Assembly (NCBI GenBank): GCA_039583875.1
Contig: CM077150.1
Span: 54,315,451-54,379,450 of the forward strand
Direction of reading: 5' to 3'
From: Platanthera guangdongensis
Lineage: Eukaryota; Streptophyta; Magnoliopsida; Asparagales; Orchidaceae
Length of the DNA stretch: 64,000 bases
In this document: positions 10,161 to 21,368 of the stretch, one piece after another
How the letters are laid out: each line of letters starts with the position of its first letter
Numbering within the stretch: position 1 is the first letter of the stretch
Notes under the pieces: generated by a model
What the model was told of the DNA's origin: nothing
The model's database searches: none
What the model saw: only the letters and a program-made list of their open reading frames with translations
Position numbers and translations under genes: made by a program

Positions 10161-12460
10161 AACAGAGTTCGTCCCGGTCAATTTTAAGGATGAGTAGTCA
10201 ATCTATGGTCAAACCGAGCGTTGTCGTGTACCAAAAAGCATGCACACACAAATTTTGACACGACACTCCAACTTTGACCCGACCCTGATGACTTGGACCC
10301 ACCATGACTTTGACCAGCATAGGGGACCCAGCATAGGGCTGACTTTGGTCAAACGTCATAAAATTCAATTTTTTCGAAAATTTTATCAAAGAAGTGGGCA
10401 CCTCCTATCCTGTGGAAGTTAAGGGCTTGGCCTTCTTCACCTTTTGGGCCACCCAAACAAGTAAAGGATTGGTAGGTGGGCCTTTGGCAAAATCCCACAA
10501 CCCCTTCTCCCCCTCCTATTTCCTCTTCTTAAGAACCAAGGTCCAAGCCCACCAAATCCTTCCGCCTTGGATGGCTGTCACATAGGTACCCTAAAATGTT
10601 GCCACCTGGCCTAAGCAAGTGGAGGAAGAGGGGAGGAACACCTCCTCCCTCTCAAGTTACTCCTACATTGGGGAGGAGAGGGGTGGCCACCCTCTCCAAA
10701 CGTATAAGAGGCCATACCCCCTACTCTCATTTCACTCACCTCAGGCAAGCCTAAACCCATTGCTGGGACCCTAGGTCGCTAGAAATCCCTGATCCAGAAA
10801 ACTACCACCTTTTTCCTCCACCACATCTAATGGCAGGTCGACCAGGGCCTTCCAAAGCTCCCCCACCTAGGTGGAAAGCTTCTCCCTCCTCCTTCCCTAA
10901 CCTTTTGACATTCTACATGCGCCTCCCGGCGGTCGGAGTGCCGTCAGCACCACCTGAGCCAAGTTTCAGGTCGGGTGGTGGCCGCAAATGGTGTGCCTTG
11001 CCCAACACCGGTGGTGGCGCTGGTGAAGTGCTACACCACCGGGGATAACCTTTCCCGGTGGTGGAAGGCCTAGGTGCAGCTGGAAATCACCGCTCCAGTG
11101 GTACCCGAAAATAGAGTAAAACTCTGTTAATTTATTGCGGTGGCAGCCGGTGGCGCCAGGATGCCGGACCACCACCGAATAAGAGCCTGACCAATGACGC
11201 ATCGGCTAGGGGGTGGTATCGTGGCCATGCGACCACTAGAGAGGCGGGGTGGCGTAGTATCGCTAGGAGCAGAGCAACCCGCAGCTCTGCTCTAGGTTTG
11301 GTAAATTCCGGCGGTGGCCGACAGCGGTAGGCCTCCGGACCACCGCCTAAGATGTCGCTGACCCTTGACTAGTTGATTGGGGGTAGCGCCGATATCCAAC
11401 AATGGCTGGCTGGCAGTGGAAGAAGGCCACCGTCTTCTCTATCAACAGGGAGAAGCAGCCGTTGTCCGATCTCGGTGATGAGATTGAACTGATTTCATCA
11501 TTTCCCACCCCTGCCTCAACATAAGTGCCCCCCACAACGGATCTGTGGCCGATCCACTATAGGGAAAAGTCTGGCAAATCAACCGTCTGACGCATTCTGG
11601 GCCGCATGTTTGACCTTTATCTGGCTATGTGCAGACTAATATTGAAACAGAGGTTTGTATATTTTTTGAAAAAAGTATAGGATACTAGGGAAAAAGTGTT
11701 GAACATGAAAAATATTCCCCTTGGTAAGAGCTTCCTCCACAAAACTTTTGAGAATTTTGGGAGTTGATTTAATATTTTAAAAAGTTCAAATAATTTTTAT
11801 TTGGCCAAAAATTGCTCGATTTTTTTTTGGAAAAATTATTAGGCTCATCTTAGCCTCCCATAAAGGTTATATTAAAATTTGGGAACCTAGGGATAATAAT
11901 TGAAGTTCTCCTGATTTCTTAGAGCCTAGGGTCACTCTCGGAAATTGCTAGACTCAATTTTCTCAAAAATGAAAATTGTGCGCGTGACCACTTTTCTAAA
12001 TTGAATAATAAATTCAACTTTTTTTATTAACGAGAGTAATTGAGGCAAGTGTCCAAGCTCTGAGTGTTCCGAGGTTTAGTAGAACCGCTGAGCGTCTCAT
12101 TTTAAAAAGACTCTCGGATAATTTGGGCAGACTCAGAAGATTGGTGTACAAGCAAATGAGTTGCTAATTATTCTCAACGAATAATAAAGATGTAGCTTCT
12201 AATAAAGTCCCCCTGGTCCGATTACACCGTAATTAAAAATGGCGCAACTGAATAATTATCAGATCTTTACAATGGGTGAAACCCAAAGAAGCCTCCTAAA
12301 AGATGAAATAAAACTTAAAATGTCTTCTGAGAATGGAGATGGAACAGAACATGGCTCATGTGAACGGAGATGGAACTGAATTTACCTCCTAAGAACGGAG
12401 ATAGAACTGAAGACTCCTAAATGGAGTGATTAGACTACAAACTATTTTATTTATGATTTA

Positions 12461-12670
12461 TTCCAGTTTTGCACCGATCCAATTCCTTTATTTATTTCAG
12501 TTCAATTATTTTTTTCAAGTACTCCAGTCTCGTACAGGTCCTACCTATTTACTTTTAGTTCAGTTCTTTTATTTAAGTACTATTCCAGTCTCGTAATGGT
12601 CAAGTTCCTTTCAGTACTTACTTTCAGTTCAGTACTACTCCGGTTTCATACTGGTCCTATTTCATTACAA
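12461..12670 (+). repeat. Tandem repeat in gypsy B LTR, about 58-bp unit
   Basis: Three to four diverged units each begin like TTCCAGTCTCGTACAGGTCC and end in TTCAGTTCAGTACTA-like sequence. They start near 12461, 12521, 12581 and 12637. Just upstream (12320-12420), a shorter GAACGGAGATGGAACTGA motif recurs three times. Confidence 0.7.
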
Positions 12671-13322
12671 CATTTCAACTCTGCAGCTTATACTAACAAC
12701 AACATCGATTACCACACTTTTATTTCTGCAATTTACTATTTTTAGCACGGGTCCTGCTATGATGGGCAGTTATTTTGATAGGTGGAGCCTTAGTTAGGAA
12801 TAACAGAAGTTGAGATGTTCCTCCTAAATTAGCCACAAATAAAGTTCTCCCACCTCCTTGTTGAAAGTCGAGCCGAGTGTCATTTGCCCGAATTATTTAA
12901 ACCATAGGAGGGCAAGGCATTGTAGACCTGGTGCATGCTAGAAAAATTATTTTTACTTGTGTGCTTGTAAATTACTTGCGGTAAATTGTGGCAGTTAATC
13001 ACTTCCACAGACCGATCGTACCTGTGCGGGAAGTTCGATGACTCAAGGCGATAGGGAGATGAGTACCATGGGTGACCGGCCGTTATGTTTTCCCCATTGG
13101 GTTTCCTCCATTGATCGGCCAAAATGTTGAATTGTCGGATGTCGCTCACATCCAAGAGTACACGGGGTTGTACGTTAAGGCCTGGGCTATGCGGTATGAA
13201 CATCCCCAGAAGTGGCAGGACTAGCCACAGTCATCGACGGTGACATTGGTGAGGCCCGCAGGGCTCACTATTCTGTTTAAAGAGAAGTGATCCATACTAT
13301 GTCGACATAGGGTCCTTTTCAT

Positions 13323-13460
13323 GGCTATGAATTCCGACAATGTGTTCGCGGCTATGTGAATGCTTGTGATGTGTGCGCAACAGTGAATTCCTGCAATGTG
13401 TACGCGGCTGTGAATGCCTGCGATGTGCGCACGACTATGAATGTCTGCTCTATGAATACA
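13323..13460 (+). repeat. Short tandem repeat in gypsy B LTR, about 25-29-bp unit
   Basis: There are about five diverged copies of a GGCTATGAATGCCTGCGATG-like unit with TGTGCGC junctions. It is non-coding and within the R-U5 part of the LTR. Confidence 0.65.
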
Positions 13461-14150
13461 AGTTATGAATACCTGATGAGCTGCTGTGCTAGGGGACCTT
13501 AAATTATAACTGATATATATTACTATTGATGCTCTAGTTATACTACGAGGCATGCCCTTTTATGATTGCTCCTAACTGTTATATGAAATATTGTACTAAC
13601 TCTCTCTTGCTTTAGCTATCTACTTTTATTGGGTGCGTGCGCTCGTCCCCACGATATGGATCCAGGGAGGAGATTTGATTCTACTTAGCTCTATGACTAA
13701 TGATTATTTTGATAACAATTTATAGGAGATGGAGCACAATAGTCACCAGCTGCTGCAGGACGATACGCCAGTTGATTGGACTAACCATATAGAGGCACAC
13801 CTATCAACTCCAGAGTTTTGAGATGTGAGTACTAGTGTGCATGATTGAGAGAGTGAGGAGTTGTTAGTTGTAATACTTTTATAATCCTACAGGCTTCATG
13901 TATAAATAGTGGCTATGACCTTTTATGTTTCATTTTGAATATATATTGTTATATATATTTGATGTGGTTTCCTGTTAATACTAACGCTAAACTCTATGAT
14001 GAGACGTGAATACTGTGATTTAAGCCAAGCAAGGAGGCCAACTAGTGCTTAGCAGTGCTGGTTGTTACCCTTTAGGTGCACTGGGTGGCCGTCTTGAGCG
14101 AGTAAGATCCTTTTCGGCCCGACCCGGGCAACGGTTGTGGGGATTAGAAA

Positions 14151-14162
14151 TGGATCAGAGCA
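14151..14162 (+). other. Probable primer binding site of gypsy B, degenerate
   Basis: TGGATCAGAGCA is the Met-tRNA complement TGGTATCAGAGC lacking one T. The following GTTTTGTCCTTG resembles the usual leader of Del-like elements. This sets the 5' LTR end near 14148, which remains an inference. Confidence 0.5.
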
Positions 14163-14390
14163 ATAATGTTTTGTCCTTGTGGAGCAGTCACAGTATTCCT
14201 CCATCTCTCGCTTCATTCTTTGGTTCAGGATGAACCTTGTAGCGGAAGCCTGGTGGACCCTAGTGTAGAGGCTTAGGGATCCTAGACTATACGATAACAC
14301 ACCCATACACCTTTGTTTCCGCTTTATCAGTTCTTGCAAATTTCACCCAACTTTTGCAAAATACTGACACTTGTTTCTTGTTACTTCTGC

Positions 14391-15557
14391 AGATACCAGA
14401 GTCCAGTAATGGGAGATCCTCCTCTAGAGGATATGTCCCAGCCACCCCAATTTTAAACCCAGTTAACCCTTAAGTTATGTTATTTTCCTACACTGACTTG
14501 TGTCAATCACTGACAACCATCCTAGTGACGTTCTAGATAGCCTTGGAATACCCACCACAATAGTTGTTAGTGCCCACTGACCTACTGATGACTTTTCGGG
14601 CTAAGGCCTCCCACCTTTAGAGGCACAAAGACTGCCATACATGCAGAAGTGTGGGTTGAGTGCATAGATGAGCTGTTGGTAGGAATGATGTGCCTGGCAG
14701 TAGTTGTAGTGTCACTAGTGGTGACCTTGTTAGAGGGGTATGCTAGAGACTAATGGAGAGCATCAAGCCGCTCGACATTTAGAGGACGACCGTTGAGCAT
14801 TATCCTATGGGGGGGGGGGGAGGTCTCAAAGGCTTTTCTAGAGCACTTCATCTCAGACGTTGACCGAGTTGTACTATAGGAGAGGTTTCTTCACATCCGT
14901 TAGGGTGATCGGATGGTGCCAGACTATGAGAGAGAGTTCATCCACCTGGTACGCTTTATTGGGAACCTAGCAACCACTGACAGAGATAGGGTTACTCGCT
15001 TCTGCCGAGGATTGCAAGAAGACCTGAGACAGTCCTTGATCATGATCTCTCAGCCACCTTCCAAACCATAGTGACTCACGCTATGACGTTAGAGTTAGAC
15101 TAGAGGATGGTGGCCCAACAACATCAAGGATAGGTCGAGGTTCCCAGAGTTCCCGGAAGAGATAGAGGAGTTGTTCCTAGCATATATGAGAGAGAGTGCA
15201 GACAAAGACAGCTCATGCAGCCTTATAGGCACCCACCAACACCCCTAGTACCCCCAGCACCACAACAGGAGCCTTGGCCAGCTCCAGTACCACATCCCAT
15301 GCCAGTAGCTTAACGAGATGTTCCCTTTGTTGGGAACTACTTTCTGTTCCAGCATCCAGGACACAAGAGGGCTTTCTACCCATAGGAGGCAGGAAGGCCA
15401 TGATTAAGAGTAGTTCAAGGAGGACAGGCAGTGCGAGAAAAGGTATAGAGTGGCTGTAGAGGTAGAGCTGGTCAAAGAGGTTAGCAGTGCCGAGCAGCGC
15501 CTTTGGAGGCTTACCCATTAGACCTTCAGCATGAACCATCCCCCGATGTAGTGGTAG
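14391..15557 (+). pseudogene. Gypsy B gag, degenerate
   Basis: The Retrotrans_gag-type core is visible in shifting frames at about 14820-15110: a FLEHF segment, VPDYEREF, RFCRGLQEDLRQSL. Pro-rich sequence follows, and only a broken trace of a CCHC knuckle (CSLC near 15318). A G run (about 14811-14821) adds a frameshift. The 3' end, SPDVVVG at about 15540-15560, matches the QTDVVTG end of gag in C and lies just before the intron-like segment. The protein cannot be made as one piece. Confidence 0.72.
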
Positions 15558-15683
15558 GTATATATCTTAGACGCAAGATATATGTCAGATATTGGTACCT
15601 ATGCATTAGACTTTATGCATATGTATGTCTAAATCAGGTATATGTTTTGTTAAATGATATGTATATACTCCCTACCTCTTCAG
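15558..15683 (+). other. Intron-like segment between gag and protease in gypsy B
   Basis: 126 bp, starting GTATATATC after TAG and ending CTACCTCTTCAG, with an AT-rich body. The phase is 1: the last exon base is codon position 1, and the next exon starts at codon position 2 of a glycine codon just before the protease. The flanking reading frame is the same with or without removal, because 126 is divisible by 3. The position and phase match the segment in gypsy C at 39653. Confidence 0.55.
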
Positions 15684-16095
15684 GACTACTTTTGGTAGAA
15701 GAACACCCCGCAAAAACTCTCTTTGATACTGGAGCAACACACTCTTTGTATCCCAAGACTTTATTGCAACTAAGGATAATGTTGTCCGCTCATCTGGACT
15801 CTCTATACAAATTCATCTACCAGATGGATCGCATATGATGTCTACAGAGAAATGCTCATTCCAAGACATGCTAAGGGACATGGAATTTGAAATTTACACG
15901 ACAATCCTAGCAATAACAGAGTTCGACATCATACTAGGAATGGATTGGCTAGTCAAGCATAAGACTCAAATAAACTGTTCAACCCTAAAGGTCAAGCTTC
16001 CGAACCCAGACGGACAGGTCGTTATGCTGGAAGGTATACCATCCGTCTCTCGCATCATCTTGATCACTATTCAGACTGTAAGGTCAGTCCGGTAG
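15684..16095 (+). pseudogene. Gypsy B protease
   Basis: The aspartic protease active site LFDTGATHS lies at about 15719-15745, so the catalytic D-T-G is intact. The flap/C-terminal block EFDIILGMDWL follows near 15920-15955. The frame shifts around 15835. It would cleave Gag-Pol in the particle if it were expressed. It continues toward an RT linker with VRDFPDLF near 16167. Confidence 0.75.
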
Positions 16096-16125
16096 AAAGA
16101 CAAATTATTTCTTATCTACTTCGAA

Positions 16126-17490
16126 ATGGAGAATAAGGTTCAAGTGCTTGCCAAAGTCCCGGCAGTACGAGATTTCCCGGACCTTTTCTTGGAGTCCCTC
16201 CTAGGATTGCCCCACATAGAGAGGTTGATTTCAGATCGAGCTTGTGTCTGGAGCTCGACTAGTGTCCCGATCACCCTATCGGATGGCCCACAAGGAATTG
16301 GCCGGGTTGAAGATCCAACTTCAGGAATTGATAGACGCGGGATTTGTCCGCCCAAGTTCCTCGCCCTGGGGAGCCCTTGTATTATTCGTGAAGAAGAAGG
16401 ATGGGACACTGCACTTGTGCATAGATTACAGGGAACTAAACAAGCCTACAATATAGAATACGTATCCACTTCCAAGGATTGATGGGTTTGTTGATCAACT
16501 ACAAGGTGCATCAGTATTCTCCAAGATGGACCTAAGATCCGATTACTATCAACATCATGTCCGGGAGGAAGACATCCCCAAAACTACCTTTATCTCCCGC
16601 TATGGACTATATGAGTTTATGGTAATGACGTTTGGGCGCACTAACGCCCCCTCTACCTTTATGGCTTTGATGAATAAAGTGTTCAACCCTCCATGGATCA
16701 TTTCGTTATCATCTTTAGCGATGACATATTGATCTACTCGAAAACCAGGGCAGACCATTTTAGACGCCCGCAGATGGTGCTTCTTAAACTTCGAGAACAC
16801 TCTCACTTCATCAAGTTCAGCAAGTGTGAATTCTGATTGGAGGAGGTTAGATTCATGGGCCATACCATCAACAAGAATGGAGTAGCGGTAGATCATGCAA
16901 AAATCCAAGAGGTTTAGAATTGGACGCCATTTAAGACGACAATAGATATTCGAAGTTTCCTCGGTCTTGCCAGATATTACAGGAAATTTGTGGAAGGTTT
17001 CTCAAAGATTGTGTTGTCCTAACTTCCCTTATAAGGAAGGATGTTATGTTTCAGTGGACGCCAGAATGCGAGAATGTTTCTGTCAAAAAGAAGCGGCTAA
17101 CTTCTGCCCTGATCCTTACGATCCCTTCAGTAACCGAAGGATTCCAAATTTATACAGATGCATCCCTAAAAGGATCGGGAGTTGTTCTGATGTAGCACAG
17201 TAAGGTAGTGTCTTACGCATCTCGCCAACTAAAGTCACAAAAGTTGAATTACGCAACCCACGATCTAGAATTGGGTGTTGTCGTCTTTGCTCTTAAGATT
17301 TGGAGACACTACTTGTACGGAGTAAGATGCAAGATCTTCTCCGACCATAAGAGTATAAAATAGATTTTTACTCAAAAAGAGTTTAACCTTCGAAAGCGCC
17401 GATGGTTGGATTTTTTGTGTGATTATGATTTCGCTCTCCAGTACCACCCCGGGAATGCTAATAAAGTTGTTGACGTGTTGAGCCACTAGC
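16126..17490 (+). pseudogene. Gypsy B reverse transcriptase and RNase H
   Basis: RT blocks are present in three frames: [40 protein letters not shown] (about 16275-16455), DLRSDYYQ (16530), a catalytic FSDDILIYS (about 16715-16740) and FSKCEF. RNase H follows, with TDASLKGSG-type sequence near 17155 and FSDHKS near 17340. Stops and frameshifts separate the blocks. The catalytic Asp pair is retained but the enzyme cannot be translated intact. Confidence 0.8.
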
Positions 17491-19110
17491 CCTCGATAAT
17501 CAGGAGTTGGATGGAGTAGATTCCAAGGGAATGGTTTCAGTCTTTGATAGACTTAGAGATTACTCTTGTTGCTCGTAGGGACCCAGAAGAGTATCAGTCC
17601 CGACTATATTAGATGGAAATTCAGTGTGACATCCGGGATCAAATAGGAGAGGCCCAGAAGGTAGATTCGGAAGTGGTCTCGATCATCCAGTCCCTTCAAG
17701 ATGGAGCACAAGAGGAGTTCAACCTGCACGATTGAATATTTCAATTCAGGCACCGCATATTTATTACCTCTATTGGAGGAATCTGAGATGAGATCCTTTG
17801 AGAAGCGCACCAATTGAGGTATTCAATTCATCCTAGTGTAGTTAAGATGTATGCTGATTTGTGCAGGACCATTTACTGGTCCGGAATAAAAAGAGACATC
17901 ACCAACTTTGTGGCTCAGTGTCAGACTTGTCAAAAGGTTAAAGCTAAATGACTCAACCCAGGAGGTCTGTTGCGCCCCATGTCGATACCAGAATAGAAAT
18001 TTGAAGTTATTTCCATGGATTTTGTCCACGGCTGACCTCGATCCCCTGCTGAAAATGACTCTATATGGGTTATCGTGGATCGGCTTACCAAGGTAGCACG
18101 ATTCATTCCAAATCAACAGGGTGACAGAGTTGACATTCTGGCCAGATTGTTCATAGAGTAAGTAGTCTGGTTCCATGGAGTGTCGAAGTACATTGTGTCA
18201 GATTGTGATGGACGTCTCATATCCAAGGAGTGGAGAAGGGTGCAGGCATACTTGGGGACCAAGTTGTCCTTTAGCACCGCCTTCCACCCGCATACAGATG
18301 GACAGACAGAAAGGGCGAATCAGACGATGGAGGATCTACTCTGTCTTTGCATAGTAGAGCACAACGAGCCATGAGAACAACTGTTGCCATTAGTCAAGTT
18401 TTCTTACAATAACAGCTATAAGGCCAACATTAAGTTAGCACCATGCGAGGCATTGCATGGAACGCGTTGCCGAACTCCGTTGACTTAGGCTCAAGATGAA
18501 GACCCAAAATCCTTAGGAGTGTCTTATATTAATAATACTACGGTAGCGATCTGACAAATCAAGGAGGGAATGTGGGAAGCTTAGAGCCGACAAGCCAAAT
18601 ATTATGATTCACGATACCGACCGGTGGAGTTTAGCATGTGAGAAATGGTATTTTTGAAAATCAATCCCATGCATAATATCTCCCAGTTGAGGAAGCAAAG
18701 GAAACTAGACCCCCGCTATCTGGGCCCCTATCAGGTGATAGAGCGTGTTGGCCCTATTGCCGATCGATTAGCCCTGTCCGTAGAGTTGGGAAATCTCCAT
18801 GACATATTTCATGTCTTATCCTTGAGGTGAGTCTTCTGCCAACTAGAACAGTACCTTCCTACACCACCCACACAACTACAGTCAGATAGATCCATCCAGC
18901 TTGAACCGGTTAGAATAGTAGATCATAAAGTGAAGAATCTGTGTAACAAGATTATTCTGATGGTCATGATATTATAGTCGAATCATGAACAAGACGAGTA
19001 TACTTGGGAACCTGAAGCGCTCATCCAAGAAAAACACCCAGAACTCTTTCCCCAGGTATGTTACTTTTCCCTCTACTTTAATCAAATTTTCGAGGACAAA
19101 ATTCCTTTTA
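17491..19110 (+). pseudogene. Gypsy B integrase and chromo-like C-terminus
   Basis: A zinc-finger remnant (CQTCQKVKA near 17920) is followed by a core with [12 protein letters not shown] sequence near 18065 and IVSDCDGRLISKEW (18190-18230). FHPHTDGQTERANQTMED (18280-18335) contains the catalytic Glu. KLDPRYLGPYQVIERVG (18700-18750), LHDIFHV, PVRIVDHKVKNL and TWEPEAL..PELF (about 18900-19050) follow. The last part resembles the C-terminal chromo-type end of Tekay/Del elements. Several stops are present, and the polypurine tract before 19123 is degraded to T-rich sequence. Confidence 0.8.
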
Positions 19111-19122
19111 TTTTTATTGGAT

Positions 19123-20465
19123 TGTAACATCATGACTTTTATTAGTCCATCAGAACCCTAGTGGGCCCAATAAAAGTGACCCAAAGCTCTACCCGTAGCC
19201 CATACCTGGGTAGGAGGTAACCCTAGACCGGGAGATAGAGCTAGAAAACTCCAATTTAAGTTATATCAGTTCCTGTGGACTCATATAGTCAATACGAGTG
19301 CGTTGGAACTCATTTCGTTGAAGCCTGAGGTCATATGTTGTATATGACCATTTCTCGTAGAACGTCGCGAAAATGAGATTTTTGAATATCGAGCTAGAGA
19401 ACTCCGATCTGAGTTCTGTTGGCTCCTATGGCTTCGTATAGTCGATACGAATGCATTGGAACTCGTTACATTATAATTCGAAGTCTAACGACGGATATGC
19501 GCATTTTGAACGTTTTAACGCGCTGCGACACACAAATTTTGGATATTTAGCAAACGAACTCTTATTCTACCCCAATCAGTGACATTGGATTCGTATGGTC
19601 AATACAAAGTCAACCAAGTTCGTCTTGGTCAATTTCAAGGACAAGTAGTCAACCCGTGGTCAAACCGAGCGTTGTCGTGCACTGAAAAGCATGCGCACAC
19701 AAATTATGACACGACACCCCAACTTTGAATCGACCCCGATGACTTGGACCCACCTTGACTTTGACCAATATGGGGGAACCACCCTAAGGTTGACTTTGGT
19801 CAAACCCCATAAAATTCCATTTTTTGGAAAATTTTTCTCAAAGAAGTGGGCACCTCCTCTCCTTTGCTAGTTAAGGGCTTGGCCTTCCTCACCTTTCGAT
19901 CCACCCAAACCAACAAAGGGTTGGTAGGTGGGCCTTTAGCAAAAGCCCACCACCCCTTCTCTCCCTCCTTTTTCCTCTTCTTAAGAACCAAGGCCCAAGC
20001 CCACCAAATCCTTCCCCCTTGGATGGTTGCGACCTAGGTACCTAGAATATTGCCACCTGGCATGATCAAGTGGGAGACGAGGGGAGGAGCACCTCCTCCC
20101 TCTCGGGTTAGTCCCACATCGGGGAGGTGAGGGGTGGCCACCCACCCCAAGCCTATAAAAGGTCATACCCACAGTTCTCCTCCTCACTCACCTCAGGCAA
20201 GCCTAAACCCATAACCAAAATCCCGGGTCCATAACCAAAATCCCGGGTCGCTGGAAAACCATGATCCAGAAAACCATTACCTTATTCCTCCACCACCATT
20301 AATGACGGCTCAGCTAGGGTCTTCCCAAGCTCCCCCAGCCCAGGTGGAAAGCTTCTCCCTCCTCCTTCCCTAACCTTTTGAAATTCTGCGTGCGCCTCCC
20401 GGCTGCCGGAGCGCCGTCGACACCACCTAGCACCACCCGAGCTAAGCTTCTTCCTCCTCCTTCCC
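19123..20465 (+). repeat. 3' LTR of gypsy B, truncated
   Basis: It begins TGTAACATCA and follows the 5' LTR through the hairpin repeats (19433-19451), the TATA box (TATAAAA, 20154-20160) and the CGCCTCCCGGC block (about 20393). It breaks off at about 20465. The last 15 or so bases repeat the AAGCTT-CTCCCTCCTCC sequence found about 100 bp earlier, suggesting a microhomology join. Confidence 0.8.
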
Positions 20466-20467
20466 TA

Positions 20468-20863
20468 TCAAATGAATATGAACTCTACTTTCCTCAATGA
20501 AGACATAAAAGAGGTAGTATATGTAGAACAACCTCCAAGTTTTTTACATTCCTCTCACCCTAGCCATGTATATCATCAAAAGAAAGTATTACATGGTCTC
20601 AAATAGGCACCTAGAGTCTAGTATGAGACCCTGTCTACCTTTCTCATTGAAAATAAATATTCAAGGGGAAAGATAGATAAAATATTATTCTTAAGGGAAG
20701 TTAAAGATAAGATTCTGCCAGTGCAGATCTATATAGATGATGTTATATTTGGATCTATAGATGATAGTCTTTGCAAAAGGTTTGTTAACCTTATGTAAGG
20801 AAAATTTGAAATGGGCAGCATGGGACAGCTAAAATACTTCTTAGGAGTCCAAGTGAAACAATC
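20468..20863 (+). pseudogene. Copia F: reverse transcriptase stub
   Basis: It translates from a [12 protein letters not shown] block through [27 protein letters not shown], a YIDDVIFGS catalytic block and KYFLGVQVKQ. There are stops in GLK-APR, after PRV and after NLM. It is closest to the RT of D in this window (50750-51135). There is no LTR, no N-terminal RT and no RNase H. It starts at the junction with gypsy B and ends where D was inserted. Confidence 0.85.
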
Positions 20864-21368
20864 TGTTGGGTACATTGGAAAATGTGTACCAGATTTGAAG
20901 AAGCCTCACCTTACTCAATGATATGCATCAAGGTGTATTTGATGTTGTTTTGAGTTTATATGTGCAGGTTAAGAAAATGCAAGAATGCAGGAAAAGTTTC
21001 TAAGTCCATGATTCGACACCAGAAAAAGCTATGTCGACACTTATGAAGGCTTGTGTCGACAATGGAGAAAAGCTGTGTCGACAACTGGAGTCAATTGTGT
21101 CGACACTTGGAAAGGCTGTGTCGACACCAGAAGAAACTGTGTCGACACACAGAGGCAAAGTCGACACACAGAAAAGCTTAGTTGACAGCAACTGTGTCGA
21201 CACACAGAGGCAGTGTCGACACACAGAAGACTTTGTCCACATCAACTGTGTCAACACAAAGGACTTGTGTCTACACATAGCAGAGTTTTAACAAAGTTGA
21301 TTTTTGTGAAGAGAAGAAGTGACTGTGTTGACACACAGAACTAATGCTGACACATTCTACAGAAGCTG
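20864..21368 (+). repeat. 5' LTR of D, left part
   Basis: It starts TGTTGGGTACATTG exactly like the G LTR at 58181. It is rich in GTGTCGACAC palindromes (21000-21250). The last 5 bases, AGCTG (21364-21368), are the left copy of the H target duplication. Confidence 0.88.

Larger units (their letters stand above)
9650..14148 (+). repeat. 5' LTR of gypsy B (about 4.5 kb)
   Basis: It begins TGTAACATCC. Homology with the 3' copy (from 19123) proves the first 1.3 kb. The far end is inferred from a primer-site-like sequence at 14151. Features are hairpin-bearing repeats at 9785-10150, a TATA-like TATAAGA (10703), a GC-rich R-U5 portion, and two tandem repeat blocks at 12461-12670 and 13323-13460. 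No protein-coding gene is recognised in this 4.5 kb; short ORFs here have no family resemblance. Confidence 0.65.
9650..20465 (+). mobile_element. Gypsy B (Tekay/Del-like), decayed, truncated at the 3' end
   Basis: Order: a 5' LTR of about 4.5 kb, a degenerate primer site, gag, intron-like segment, protease, reverse transcriptase, RNase H, integrase with a chromo-like C-terminal motif, then the first 1.34 kb of the 3' LTR. The domain order PR-RT-RH-INT is that of Ty3/gypsy. The long LTR, Met primer and C-terminal WEPE...PELF motif suggest the Tekay/Del chromovirus group. The left flank is CTGTA; no right flank survives to test a target duplication. Stops and frameshifts occur in all domains. 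Confidence 0.85.

Noticed and set aside
10830..11535. GC-rich ORFs near 10830-11535 as a host gene
   Set aside because: They lie within the gypsy B 5' LTR, in conflicting frames and without domains.
15213..15539. 108-aa minus-strand ORF with hydrophobic stretches
   Set aside because: It is opposite degenerate gypsy B gag and has no supporting context.
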